Notes under the pieces: model-generated
Databases searched by the model: none
What the model saw: only the letters and a program-made list of their open reading frames with translations
Told to the model about the DNA's origin: nothing
NCBI RefSeq assembly: GCF_014349105.1
Contig: NZ_JACSJI010000014.1
Location: forward strand, 1-64,000
Reading direction: 5' to 3'
Length of the DNA stretch: 64,000 bases
Origin: Caulobacter sp. 17J80-11
GTDB lineage: Bacteria > Pseudomonadota > Alphaproteobacteria > Caulobacterales > Caulobacteraceae
Part shown: positions 8,044-15,800 of the stretch, piece after piece
Position numbering within the stretch: position 1 is the stretch's first letter
Layout: each line of letters begins with the position of its first letter
Translations under genes and position numbers: made by a program

Positions 8044-9255
8044 ATGCAGCGCACTTGGCTATTTCAGGGAAACCCGGAGCGGTTCGATCTGACGGGCTTC
8101 TTTGCGTCTAAGCCCGCTGAAACCGACTGGTCGGTGAGCCGCTACAAGGACGAGATTGCAGTCGGGGATCGCGTGTTCATTTGGCGCTCGGGGAACAGCA
8201 AAGCCGAGCCCGGTGGCGTGATCGCGGAGGCGGTCGTGTTGGAGGGGCCGCGGTTGAAGGCGGACTCCGGTCCTGCGCAATGGTGGCGCAGCCCGACAGA
8301 GGGCGACGACGTCAAGTTGCGCGCGCGCCTTGGCATTCGGCGGATCGTCGGAAAGAAGACGATGATCAAGCGCGACTGGCTGAAGGGCGATCCGGCTTTC
8401 CATGATCACCTGATCATGCAGATGCCGAACCACACGACGTTCAAGGTCGAGGGGGCGCATCTAGAGCGGTTGGATCGGCTCTGGGCGAATGTCGGAAGTG
8501 ATTGGACCTATGCCGAATGCGTCGCGGGGCTCTGGGCCTACGTCGAGACGCATGGTGGTCCTATCTCCGAGCTTCCGGGCTCCACCGTTGCAAACGTTGC
8601 AATGCTCATCGGGCGTCCGGTGTCGGGGGTCTACAACAGGGTGATGAACTACCGCTCCCTTGATCCCCGTGATGCGCGCAAGGGGTTCGACGGTGGAGGC
8701 GATCAAGCTGAATTCGTCTGGGACGAGTTCTATGACGTTGCCGGGGCCGAGCTACGCGCCGCCGCCGTGAGGGCCGAGTTCGCCCGTCTGTGGGGTTCTG
8801 CCGATCCTGTCCCGGTGGACGAGGGCCTGCTTCGGAAGCGGGTCGAGGAAGAGGCGGAGGAGCTGGCCGTCAGTCTTTCGCTTGAGGACCTTTTGAACCG
8901 CTACGGTGCTTCTAAGGGTAAGCGCGGCAGGAAGCCCGCTAGTCGAACTGCGAAGACGCGCTCTTATGAGCGAGACCCCCTAGTCGGTGCGATTGCGCGG
9001 CGTCGGTCCGGCTTCACCTGCGAGGTTTCGGGTTGCTCAATCCCGCTATTTATCGGAACCGATGGCGTGCCCTACGTTGAGGTGCACCACATTCGGACCT
9101 TGGCCGATGGAGGCGAGGACACGCCTGAAAACGTCGCCTGCCTCTGTCCTGCGCACCACCGGGAAATCCATTTTGGGAAGGCTGCTGCGGTTCTGACGGC
9201 GGCTTTGAGAAAGCTGCGTGGCTTGCCGGACGAGTGCCCTGAAATGGCGGCCTGA
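8044..9255 (+). CDS. EVE-HNH fusion, probable type IV (modification-dependent) restriction endonuclease
   Basis: This is a 403-residue protein. Residues 1 to about 140 match the EVE/PUA-like fold (RTWLFQGNPERFD at the N-terminus, GDRVFIWRSG near 41-50), which binds modified bases such as methyl- or hydroxymethylcytosine. The C-terminus is an HNH nuclease with EVHHI (His348-His349), Asn363 and CPAHHREIH (to His376); all metal and catalytic positions are present. EVE-HNH fusions such as VcaM4I are known modification-dependent restriction enzymes, so this probably cuts modified phage DNA. GGAGG lies before the ATG at 8044; the longer upstream frame is leader. Similar EVE enzymes need no partner. 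Confidence 0.85.
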   Translation: MQRTWLFQGNPERFDLTGFFASKPAETDWSVSRYKDEIAVGDRVFIWRSGNSKAEPGGVIAEAVVLEGPRLKADSGPAQWWRSPTEGDDVKLRARLGIRRIVGKKTMIKRDWLKGDPAFHDHLIMQMPNHTTFKVEGAHLERLDRLWANVGSDWTYAECVAGLWAYVETHGGPISELPGSTVANVAMLIGRPVSGVYNRVMNYRSLDPRDARKGFDGGGDQAEFVWDEFYDVAGAELRAAAVRAEFARLWGSADPVPVDEGLLRKRVEEEAEELAVSLSLEDLLNRYGASKGKRGRKPASRTAKTRSYERDPLVGAIARRRSGFTCEVSGCSIPLFIGTDGVPYVEVHHIRTLADGGEDTPENVACLCPAHHREIHFGKAAAVLTAALRKLRGLPDECPEMAA

Positions 9256-9614
9256 CCTGCCCCTATTGCAAACGTTGCATCCTGCGGGGATGCGAGGGGA
9301 ATGGTGGGGTAAAGTTGGCCTGAGCGAGATTACCTTTGCCCCTCTCGGGGGAGGGCTCAACCCCTTTATCCGTAAGGGTTTGTTCTGGATTATGGGTGTC
9401 TCTTTCCAGTGATATTTCGTTCGCCAGTCTGTCGAAGATTTCTCGACTATGCGCTGACTATGCGGGGCGGCTGAGCTTCGGTTTTCTGGAAATGCGTAGC
9501 CATCACGGCTCAAGAATGAGCCGCGACGGTATGTGCGTTCGTAATGCAATGGTCTCGGGATCGGTCCGTTTCGGGATTCTACAGTGCGGTCGAGTGCCGA
9601 GGCCGGTTCTCGCG
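9256..9614. other. Gene-free intergenic stretch in island 1
   Basis: This lies between the convergent EVE-HNH and Rep-like genes. I see no coding frame with a ribosome site. TTGCAAACGTTGCA at about 9265 repeats a sequence inside the EVE-HNH gene near 8589. The right edge carries a perfect 16-base palindrome, listed separately. Confidence 0.5.
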
Positions 9615-9624
9615 CTAGCGCGAG
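9609..9624. repeat. Perfect 16-bp palindrome over the Rep-like stop codon
   Basis: CTCGCGCTAGCGCGAG is its own reverse complement and contains the stop codon of the Rep-like gene. Its core GCGCTAGCGC also occurs at 18320-18329, beside the right arm repeats. It could be a terminator stem, a nick-site hairpin for the HUH protein, or chance in GC-rich DNA. Confidence 0.45.
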
Positions 9625-10067
9625 GTTGGCTCGATTGAGCGGAGCGGGATGAATTCGTGGCTCCAGACGACGTTCTCACCGCTCGTCAGGTCCGTTTCCT
9701 TTGAGCAGTAGCGGACCCAGCCTTCAGCGTCGTGAAGGGGATCGATCCTCAGGGAGCCGTTCTCAATCAGCCTCCCAAATTCGGCCTGATACTCCCGCAC
9801 AACCCCATCGAAGCCCCACCGGGCGATGTCGTCTTCTGGGAGGCGGATGAGGCCATGATAGTGCGGGTGCCCGTCTCGAAACTTCTCAGGGGCGACCTGA
9901 AGGTGAAGGCGGCTCTCTGGGGGCTTTTGATAAAACCGACCGCCTAGTCGGCGTTGATCGATGCGGCGGGCGAGTTCTCGAATTGTGTCGCGGGACGCTT
10001 GGGGGCTGATGTAATTTCTATTGAATACGATAGATATTGCTGCGGGATTGGGTGTGAACCACTCCAC
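9615..10067 (-). CDS. Small HUH-endonuclease (Rep-type) protein
   Basis: This 150-residue protein carries the marks of HUH single-strand endonucleases. HPHYHGL contains His69-x-His71, and VRYCSKE contains Tyr120-x-x-Lys123, the YxxK motif of Rep-type rolling-circle initiators. The preceding strand AISIVFNRNY sits where motif 1 would be. Such enzymes nick DNA at a hairpin origin and stay covalently joined through the tyrosine. It could start rolling-circle replication of the excised island or be left from a filamentous-phage-like element. The start is a GTG without a clear ribosome site, so the N-terminus is uncertain. No relaxase or coupling protein is nearby. Confidence 0.65.
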   Translation of the reverse strand: MEWFTPNPAAISIVFNRNYISPQASRDTIRELARRIDQRRLGGRFYQKPPESRLHLQVAPEKFRDGHPHYHGLIRLPEDDIARWGFDGVVREYQAEFGRLIENGSLRIDPLHDAEGWVRYCSKETDLTSGENVVWSHEFIPLRSIEPTSR

Positions 10068-10384
10068 GAAGCCCGAAGTGAGGCTCTGTTTATTCAGTGT
10101 TGTAACTCATAATGTATCTTTGACTCGCGGTTTACGCGCGAGGTTTACTGGTCAATTTTTCGCATTTGACCACGTATTCGCGAAAATGTCAATATCTCCG
10201 CCGCGGTTTGCTAGAATTCGCGGTGCAAATACTGCAAGATTTTTGATCGCGTTTAGACCTTCCCCAGAAAAGGGGGGTGGGGCCGAGATTGCTGGGGTTC
10301 GGCTGTCGCGCAGCGCGGTGAAGGGCTGGTTGCCGCCGTACACGGCGAAGGGCATCAAGGCTCTCGCAAGGATTGAGAGGCGAC
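10068..10384. promoter_or_regulatory. AT-rich divergent region between Rep-like gene and hypothetical gene
   Basis: About 315 bases without a convincing gene separate two divergent genes. It is much more AT-rich than the host and holds a small inverted repeat TCGCG-GTTTAC-GCGCGA near 10130, a second GGTTTAC close by, and TTCGCGAAAA near 10180. It must contain both promoters. With the HUH Rep-like gene next to it, a replication origin is conceivable but not shown. Confidence 0.4.
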
Positions 10385-11263
10385 ATGCCCAAGCCAACGA
10401 AGGCCGTCCAGTCGGCGACGCTTCCGCAGTACCAAATGTCGCCTGCATTCATGGAGCGCTTCATTGATGCTGCCCATTCGGAAAACGCCGAAATCGAGCG
10501 CTCGCAAAACGCAAAAGGCATAAAGTTGGTTGATGGGTCGGAGATTTCCGCCGACTCTCTTGACTATTTCTTGGATAAAAAGGCCGAAATGGAGGCCGAG
10601 TTTTTATCTGATCTAACAGATGAGATTGGCTCTACCAAGGCTGTGTGGTTTTGCGACGTTATCGCGAAGGACTGGTACGACGGAAAAGGGTTGCGAAATG
10701 GACCCAGAGTTCTTGATGTAAAGCTCAGTGTCCGCGAATGGCTTGTTAGCCGTTTGCGGAGCGGTGCGTCTCTCGGTGACGTTGTCGTACATCCAGAGAT
10801 AAACTGTAGCGCCAATCCAACATTATCTTCTGATGAGGTGGATAAAATCCTTTATGTGAATCACCGCATGTTGATCAAGCATGTGGAGGCATGGAAAGAT
10901 GTTCATGAGAATGCCCAGTTTATCAGCGACGACGATATATTCTTGCGTCGCGGTCTTTGCCTCACAGGTCCGATTGACACCAGCCTCCCGTATAAGGAGT
11001 GGGACTACGTCAATTCGTACTCAATCGCCTTTAGCGCGCCAGAGAAATTCGCGCAGATGACCCGGGGCGGTACTCCTGCAATCGTGAACGGTGATCTTCA
11101 CCTTTTCGACCACCGGGTGCTCTTCTTCTCCCCATTCGTTCCGGGCATGGCTGTGGGGCAGTTGGAGTTCGGTGTGATCCCGGGGCGGTCGCCGGAGCCA
11201 ATCAAGCACCAAGGCGAACACGGGGGAATTCAGGAGTACGTCATTGGTGAGCGGCCCGACTGA
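10385..11263 (+). CDS. Island hypothetical protein, 292 residues
   Basis: The start MPKPTKAVQSATLPQYQ is supported by GAGAGG a few bases upstream; an in-frame ATG 12 bases earlier is less likely. The sequence is soluble and mixed alpha/beta with many acidic residues (SADSLDYFLDKKAEMEAEFL), and it has no recognised catalytic motif. Codon third positions are AT-richer than in the chromosome, which fits acquired DNA. It is followed by the PD-(D/E)XK gene on the same strand, 137 bases on, and may be a partner or an unrelated cargo gene. Confidence 0.7.
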   Translation: MPKPTKAVQSATLPQYQMSPAFMERFIDAAHSENAEIERSQNAKGIKLVDGSEISADSLDYFLDKKAEMEAEFLSDLTDEIGSTKAVWFCDVIAKDWYDGKGLRNGPRVLDVKLSVREWLVSRLRSGASLGDVVVHPEINCSANPTLSSDEVDKILYVNHRMLIKHVEAWKDVHENAQFISDDDIFLRRGLCLTGPIDTSLPYKEWDYVNSYSIAFSAPEKFAQMTRGGTPAIVNGDLHLFDHRVLFFSPFVPGMAVGQLEFGVIPGRSPEPIKHQGEHGGIQEYVIGERPD

Positions 11264-11400
11264 CCCCGCGCTCGAAGGTGGGGTGAAGGTGGTGGGGGCT
11301 CGTGGCCGCGCGTTCCCTTGAGTTGAAGTGGGGCCGGTCCTACCGTCACGGTTGGGCGTGAGTCGCCTGCTACCTCTTCCTCTCAACGCGAGAGCGGCAC

Positions 11401-12864
11401 ATGTCCGGCAAGCGCATTGGCGTCACGTTCGCTGATCAGTTTGGGATTCCAGAAGACTGGCTGAAACAGAAGGGCGTTTTCAATCCGACCTTGGATTTTG
11501 ACGCTCCCCTCTACATTGACCCCTTTTTGCTCCCGGACAGCAGGCAGAAAGAGTTTTCATCCTGCGCTTTTGAGGCATACGAGGCCCACTTCGCCGAAAT
11601 CCACCGGCTTCTGATGCTCTCGGTTCAGCCCGGCGATAAGGCGTGGGCTGCCGCGCTGAAGCGATTTCGCTTTCGGGAATCCGCGGGGATGGGCGGCACC
11701 TGCCTCGGATATACGAAGCACGGCACGAAGGGGCGCGGGTGGGGGCCTGTGCTTTCGGGGCGGGCGCTCCATTGGGCGAAGGGCGTAATCGACCTAGGCG
11801 TCAAAGACCCGGAAATGTTCTCGTCAATGTCGCTGTTTGAGGACGGGGTTGGCCCTGACTTGATCAGCGATATGGTCACGAATATCGCGCTCGAATGCAT
11901 TTTGAAATTCAATGACCGCATATATCGCGAGCTTGAGGCTGAGCTTGGGATTTCAATTGGCAGGGATGCCTATCAGCTAAATTCGTTCTCTGCCGAACTT
12001 CCAAAGAACCCATTCTCCAATACGGGTGATCCTGTCATCCTAGTCGCGGATGATGTGCTCAAGTTCCTTCCACTAATGGAAGACCCTCGCCAACTCCCAA
12101 AGTTGATCCAGCACAACGAACAACTTCGCGATAGGGTCAACAATCATATCGGCGAAATATTCAAAATTCGCACCAAGAGGGAGCGTGATGCGATCCGGCG
12201 GAGGGCAATGGTCGACGCAAATGCGTTTCAGACCTTGCTTGATCTGCTGAAAATCTTGGAAAAAGCCCCTTACGACATATACAAGGACCCGCAGGGCCTT
12301 GTGCAGTGGAGTTCGATTGCAAAGGACTATGCCTCGGTCTTCGACTTGAAGATCGACGACGATCAGGCGTTGCCGCGAATTGAGCGCATTGATCGCGTGT
12401 GCGGAGCCATCATCCAGCAATTTACCGAGTTGGTTGAGGATCGACGGCTGTGGCGCGTGTTCTATGTTGATGGCAAGCCGCGCCACGAGCGGTTTGCCCA
12501 GCTTCTGTTCCTCGCAATTGCTGTTTCTTATTGCGATGCGAATGGGCTGGACATTTCTCCAGAGTCCGATGCCGGTGCGGGGCCGGTGGATTTCAAATTC
12601 TCGGTCGGTTCAGAGAGGGTGTTGGTTGAGATAAAGCTCTCAACAAATAGCAGCGTTGTGTCGGGATATACAAAACAACTTGACGCATACAACAAAGCGG
12701 AGCGTGCGAAGCGCGGTCACTACGTGCTTATCGATGTTGGTGAGATTGGGGAAAAATGGGATCGGCTCCGGGAAATAGCGGCTGCAAATCCCGATTTTGC
12801 GAAGTACCGAAAGCTGCATCTTGTTGATGGAACGGTCCGGGAGTCCGCAAGTAAGCTAAAGTAA
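11401..12864 (+). CDS. Large protein with C-terminal PD-(D/E)XK nuclease-like domain
   Basis: This is a 487-residue protein. Its C-terminal part has a clear restriction-endonuclease-fold signature: GPVDFKF (Asp397), then VLVEIKLS (Glu410, Lys412), then a helix containing YTKQLDAY. The first 380 residues (FNPTLDFDAPLYIDPFLL onward) are helical and match no family I can name. An intact D-ExK active site beside a large sensor-like region suggests a restriction or abortive-infection nuclease. The start has weak support (GAGAGCGGCAC before ATG). A ParB-like small gene follows after 33 bases. Function is inferred from the motif and the company of other nucleases. Confidence 0.75.
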   Translation: MSGKRIGVTFADQFGIPEDWLKQKGVFNPTLDFDAPLYIDPFLLPDSRQKEFSSCAFEAYEAHFAEIHRLLMLSVQPGDKAWAAALKRFRFRESAGMGGTCLGYTKHGTKGRGWGPVLSGRALHWAKGVIDLGVKDPEMFSSMSLFEDGVGPDLISDMVTNIALECILKFNDRIYRELEAELGISIGRDAYQLNSFSAELPKNPFSNTGDPVILVADDVLKFLPLMEDPRQLPKLIQHNEQLRDRVNNHIGEIFKIRTKRERDAIRRRAMVDANAFQTLLDLLKILEKAPYDIYKDPQGLVQWSSIAKDYASVFDLKIDDDQALPRIERIDRVCGAIIQQFTELVEDRRLWRVFYVDGKPRHERFAQLLFLAIAVSYCDANGLDISPESDAGAGPVDFKFSVGSERVLVEIKLSTNSSVVSGYTKQLDAYNKAERAKRGHYVLIDVGEIGEKWDRLREIAAANPDFAKYRKLHLVDGTVRESASKLK

Positions 12865-12897
12865 CGTTGCCTTACCGATAGATGGTTGGAGCCGGTT

Positions 12898-13269
12898 ATG
12901 CCTCGGGAGGTGCATTGGGTCGCCCGGCACGACGGTGATGCCGTCGTCTGGGTGGACATGGCGAAATTCGAGCAGGCTTGGAGCGGGGTGGCGGCGCAGT
13001 ACGTTGGCAAAGGTGGGCGTGGCCCCACATCCGACAGCTTTTCGAAGTATCGAAAGTTCGGGCAATGGTTCGCCGCTACCGCCCGCCCTGTCGAAATGGC
13101 GGAAGTGTTCCTGAATGGCGGGTTTCCGGAGTTTTCAAATGGCCGCCATCGGGTCGCGTGGCTAAGGGATCACGGCCTCCGTGCTTTCCCGCTGGCGACC
13201 AATCCTGACCTAGCGGCGGAGTTCACCGAACGCTTTGGCACGGCTATCCGCTCTTCGGTTCTGCTGTAA
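12898..13269 (+). CDS. Small protein with ParB/Srx-like motif
   Basis: This 123-residue protein starts MPREVHWVARHDGDAVVW. GGAG precedes the ATG at 12898 and decides against the ATG 12 bases upstream. The stretch NGRHRVAWLRDHGLRAFPL resembles the DGRHR box of ParB N-terminal and sulfiredoxin-like domains, which bind nucleotides. The rest is unrecognised. It sits 33 bases after the PD-(D/E)XK gene on the same strand and probably shares its transcript. Its role is unknown. Confidence 0.6.
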   Translation: MPREVHWVARHDGDAVVWVDMAKFEQAWSGVAAQYVGKGGRGPTSDSFSKYRKFGQWFAATARPVEMAEVFLNGGFPEFSNGRHRVAWLRDHGLRAFPLATNPDLAAEFTERFGTAIRSSVLL

Positions 13270-13309
13270 GAGCAGGGTTCGATTAGGTGGTCCTAGACGG
13301 GGATGGTGC

Positions 13310-13978
13310 GTGGACGAGACGGCGGAGCGGGTGCGGACCCAAGGCCATCGCTCGCTTGAAGAGCGACTTGCTCGTATCGAGGCGCAGACGAAGGAATTCC
13401 TCCAATCGGCAAAGGTGCTGATGGAGGAGAGTCCGTCAATTTACAGCACTGACTTCTTTGTGCTTGGTGCGCTTAGGCGGTTGCTTGCTGTTTCGGCGGG
13501 ATTTCAGTCGCTTATCCGATCGCGCAATTTTCTCTGCGCGGCACCGCTTCTCAGGATGCAGATCGATACGGGCATGCGTGTTTATGCGTTGTCGCTCGTT
13601 GAGCGCCCGGACCGCGTTTGCGACGCGATATTCGATGGTAAGCCGCTGAATAAGGTAAAGGACCGGGAGGGCGTCTTCCTCAGTGACGCCTATCTCGTTA
13701 GGCGTCTGGGTAAGCAATATCCTTGGATTGTTGAGGTGTACAAACAGGCGTCTGGATTTGTACACTTATCTGAGCGCCATTTTTACGCTGCAATACACTC
13801 GACTAACGATGTCGAGCGCGAGGTTCGATTCCGTATTTCGGAAACTGATGGTGATAGACATGAGTCGGAGTACTATGATGTCGTGGACGCATTCTTCGCG
13901 GCCACGAAAGTCTCCGGGATGGTGATCTGCACCTATCTTGCTTCTAAGGCGCGCCCTGCCGAGGTCTCGGCTCCGTAG
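13310..13978 (+). CDS. Island hypothetical helical protein, 222 residues
   Basis: The GTG at 13310 follows GACGGGGAT and gives VDETAERVRTQGHRSLEERL; the frame is open further upstream but those residues look non-coding. The protein is strongly helical throughout (SLEERLARIEAQTKEFLQSA, then LLRMQIDTGMRVYALSLV). The pattern resembles abortive-infection or DUF5677-like helical proteins, but I cannot assign it firmly. No membrane segment is evident. It closes the PD-(D/E)XK gene group; the next gene has its own leader. Confidence 0.6.
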   Translation: MDETAERVRTQGHRSLEERLARIEAQTKEFLQSAKVLMEESPSIYSTDFFVLGALRRLLAVSAGFQSLIRSRNFLCAAPLLRMQIDTGMRVYALSLVERPDRVCDAIFDGKPLNKVKDREGVFLSDAYLVRRLGKQYPWIVEVYKQASGFVHLSERHFYAAIHSTNDVEREVRFRISETDGDRHESEYYDVVDAFFAATKVSGMVICTYLASKARPAEVSAP

Positions 13979-14032
13979 CGAACCAATTTTCTAGGCGAGC
14001 GTACCTCTGTCATCTCGGCTTCGCGTGTGACC

Positions 14033-14097
14033 TTGCCATCATCTCGCAAAGGTAGTGATGTGCAGCTTCCGGTTTCGCTTGCTCGGGGAGGGCGCGC
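14033..14097 (+). promoter_or_regulatory. Conserved leader/promoter, copy 1
   Basis: TTGCCA, then exactly 17 bases, then TGATGT, then CTTCCGGTTTCGCTTGCTCG and GGGAGGGCG before the ATG. Nearly the same block, with the same spacing, precedes the genes at 48711 and 49253 in island 2. The 17-base spacing fits a sigma-70-type promoter, and GGGGAGGG is the ribosome site. Conservation between the hexamers and across the leader suggests shared regulation. Confidence 0.6.
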
Positions 14098-14415
14098 ATG
14101 TGGAAGCTTGGAGTTCTCGTCGGTGTCCTGCTGCTAGGCGTACCGGCTGCACCAGCCGTAGCGCATCCGGGTGGCCTCAACAGCGAGGGCTGCCACAACA
14201 ACAGGAAGACCGGTGACTACCATTGTCACCGTAAGCCTGCGGCGCAGCCTGCTTCGTCGTCCTCGCAATCGTCCTCTAGCCGCTCTGGGGGTGGAAGCCG
14301 CCCTTACGCGAACTGTGCGGCTGCTAGGGCTGCTGGCGCTGCTCCTGTCTATCGCGGCGATCCGGGCTACGGGCCGCACCTTGATCGGGACAATGACGGC
14401 ATCGGGTGCGAGTGA
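14098..14415 (+). CDS. Secreted YHYH/Excalibur-domain protein (island 1 copy)
   Basis: This is a 105-residue exported protein. A signal peptide runs to about Ala22. Next comes HPGGLNSEGCHNNRKTGDYH with a YHCH ending at residues 41-44, a probable metal-binding Cys/His motif. A serine-rich linker follows. The C-terminus (residues 72-105) is an Excalibur domain with DRDNDGIGCE, an extracellular calcium-binding loop often linked to nucleases. A near-identical protein lies in island 2 at 49253. In both islands it is close to a staphylococcal-nuclease-like gene, so the two probably work together in the periplasm or outside the cell. Confidence 0.85.
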   Translation: MWKLGVLVGVLLLGVPAAPAVAHPGGLNSEGCHNNRKTGDYHCHRKPAAQPASSSSQSSSSRSGGGSRPYANCAAARAAGAAPVYRGDPGYGPHLDRDNDGIGCE

Positions 14416-14428
14416 GGGGAGGTAGGCT

Positions 14429-14731
14429 ATGCGTGTGGTGGCTCTTGTGTTGAGCGTGCTGGCTTTGGGATGCGCTTCGGTGCCTTCAGCAGCGCAGGTC
14501 GGGAACGTCCCGACAGACGAGCAGCTACTTGCCGCGTGGGACTCCGCCAACTCCAAGTGTCGGGGCTCGTCTGACCCGAAGGTGTATGAACGCGCTTGCG
14601 AGCAACGCGAGGATTTGTCCGCCAAGCTGGCTAAGCGGGGGTTCTGCTACGGCAAGAAGACGGACAAAGGGGGCTATGAGGCCAACTGGCACCGCTGCAC
14701 GCCTGAATCCTGTGGGATCGTCGATTGTTGA
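14429..14731 (+). CDS. Small secreted or lipoprotein, cysteine-rich
   Basis: This 100-residue protein starts after GGGGAGG with MRVVALVLSVLALGCASVPS. The hydrophobic start ends in LALGC, a possible lipobox, or is cleaved later at SAA. The mature part has several cysteines (SKCRGS, ACEQRE, GFCYGKK, ESCGIVDC) that could form disulfides in the periplasm. I recognise no firm family. It lies 13 bases after the YHYH/Excalibur gene and overlaps the nuclease start, so all three are one operon. Confidence 0.7.
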   Translation: MRVVALVLSVLALGCASVPSAAQVGNVPTDEQLLAAWDSANSKCRGSSDPKVYERACEQREDLSAKLAKRGFCYGKKTDKGGYEANWHRCTPESCGIVDC

Positions 14732-15120
14732 GGCGGGTCGCTAGCCTAACGGCGCTCCTGAGCCTCGCCGTCTGCGGCGCGGCGTCTGCTGATCCATGCG
14801 CGGCAAAGTTGCCGCCTGCGGGAACCACCGCTCATGGCGAGGTTCGCTATGTCGGCGATGGGGACAGTCTTTGCATCGGGCGCACGTCCAATCCCGCGGA
14901 ATGGGTCGAGATTCGCTTGGCGGACTTCAACGCCCCGGAGCTAAGCGAGTCGGGGGGCTCGGAGGCCAAGGCTACGCTGGTGCGGCTCGTGATGGGCCGT
15001 GATGCGGTCTGTCGAGTCGTGGGCCGTAGCTATGATCGTGCTGTTGCTCAATGCAGCGTAAATGGGCAGCCGGTGGGGGCTCTCATGCGGAGCGCCGGGG
15101 TTGCCGAAGGCGGGCGCTGA
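14725..15120 (+). CDS. Periplasmic staphylococcal-nuclease-like protein (island 1 copy)
   Basis: This 131-residue protein has an SNase/thermonuclease-like (OB) fold. A signal peptide ends near ASA/DPC. The Ca and active-site motifs are in place: YVGDGDSLC, then EIRLADFNAPE with Arg64 and Glu72, then SYDRAVAQC with Arg105. These match the Arg-Glu-Arg triad of staphylococcal nuclease, so it should cut DNA or RNA outside the cytoplasm. It starts at a TTG inside the end of the previous gene (overlap), so translation is coupled. A clear homologue lies in island 2 at 49572. Confidence 0.82.
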   Translation: MLRRVASLTALLSLAVCGAASADPCAAKLPPAGTTAHGEVRYVGDGDSLCIGRTSNPAEWVEIRLADFNAPELSESGGSEAKATLVRLVMGRDAVCRVVGRSYDRAVAQCSVNGQPVGALMRSAGVAEGGR

Positions 15121-15165
15121 GCTACGGCGGAGCCGCCGAATGGGGATCACAGAGCGGGGGCGAAA

Positions 15166-15432
15166 GTGCAATTCACCACTATCGAGCTAATTGAGATTGG
15201 TTTGGTCACCACGATGATCGTGGGCGTTGCGGGGCTCGTGCTGAACCGTGTCCTTACCGGTAAGGGTATCGGGGTCCGGAATATTCAATTCGTGGCGGTC
15301 GCCACGATAGTGCCGGGCCTCATTTTGCTGACGATGATGGGTAAAATCGGCGGCGAGACCACGGCAGCGATTTTCAGCGCCACAGTCGGCTATCTCTTTG
15401 CGCAGATAGCGAAGTTTGATGAGCGCGAGTAG
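15166..15432 (+). CDS. Small two-helix membrane protein
   Basis: This 88-residue protein starts at a GTG after GGGGG. It has hydrophobic segments at about residues 11-29 (TTMIVGVAGLVLNRVL) and 40-60 (FVAVATIVPGLILLTMM), with a third weaker one, and a charged end AKFDERE. It is not a recognised family. Small membrane proteins in defence islands are often effectors that depolarise the membrane, but holin-like or accessory roles are equally possible. It stands between the secreted-nuclease operon and the MazG-HNH pair. Confidence 0.6.
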   Translation: MQFTTIELIEIGLVTTMIVGVAGLVLNRVLTGKGIGVRNIQFVAVATIVPGLILLTMMGKIGGETTAAIFSATVGYLFAQIAKFDERE

Positions 15433-15467
15433 GTGTTCCGGCCTAGCGCAGGCAGCGAGGGTTTGGT

Positions 15468-15800
15468 GTGGAGCATCTGATCCAGAAGCTTAGGCAGTTT
15501 CGCGACGAGCGTAACTGGCAGCAGTTCCATACGTCGAAGGACTTGGCCGTTTCGGTGAGTATCGAAGCGGCGGAGCTGTTGGAGCTGTTTCAGTGGCGCT
15601 CCGAAGCCGAGCCTGACACGCCTGATCTGATTGAACGCGCTCGCGGGGAGGCGGCTGACGTTTTCCTGTACCTCCTCCTGCTTTGCGACGGGCTCGGGAT
15701 CGACCTTGAGGCTGCCGCTGTGGCGAAGATCGCGAAGAACGAGGAGCGGTTCCCAGTCAGCAAGTCGTTTGGTGTCGCGAAGCCGGGAAACGAGCTGTGA
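15468..15800 (+). CDS. MazG-like nucleotide pyrophosphohydrolase
   Basis: This 110-residue single-domain protein belongs to the MazG/all-alpha NTP-PPase superfamily, which cleaves NTPs or dNTPs to monophosphates. The metal-binding motif is visible as EAAELLELFQW followed by GEAADVFLYLLLL. Start is a GTG. Its stop overlaps the GTG/ATG start of the HNH gene that follows, so both are made together. On an island, such an enzyme could clean modified nucleotides or starve phage of dNTPs; the pairing with a nuclease supports a defence role, by inference. Confidence 0.85.
   Translation: MEHLIQKLRQFRDERNWQQFHTSKDLAVSVSIEAAELLELFQWRSEAEPDTPDLIERARGEAADVFLYLLLLCDGLGIDLEAAAVAKIAKNEERFPVSKSFGVAKPGNEL

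Noticed and set aside
8589-9279. TTGCAAACGTTGCA repeated inside and after the EVE-HNH gene
   Set aside because: One copy is within coding sequence and the palindrome is imperfect; two copies do not make a site.
10129-10145. GCGGTTTACGCGC shared with the right end of island 2 (51526)
   Set aside because: A single 13-base match with no other similarity around it; too short in GC-rich DNA to claim a shared site.
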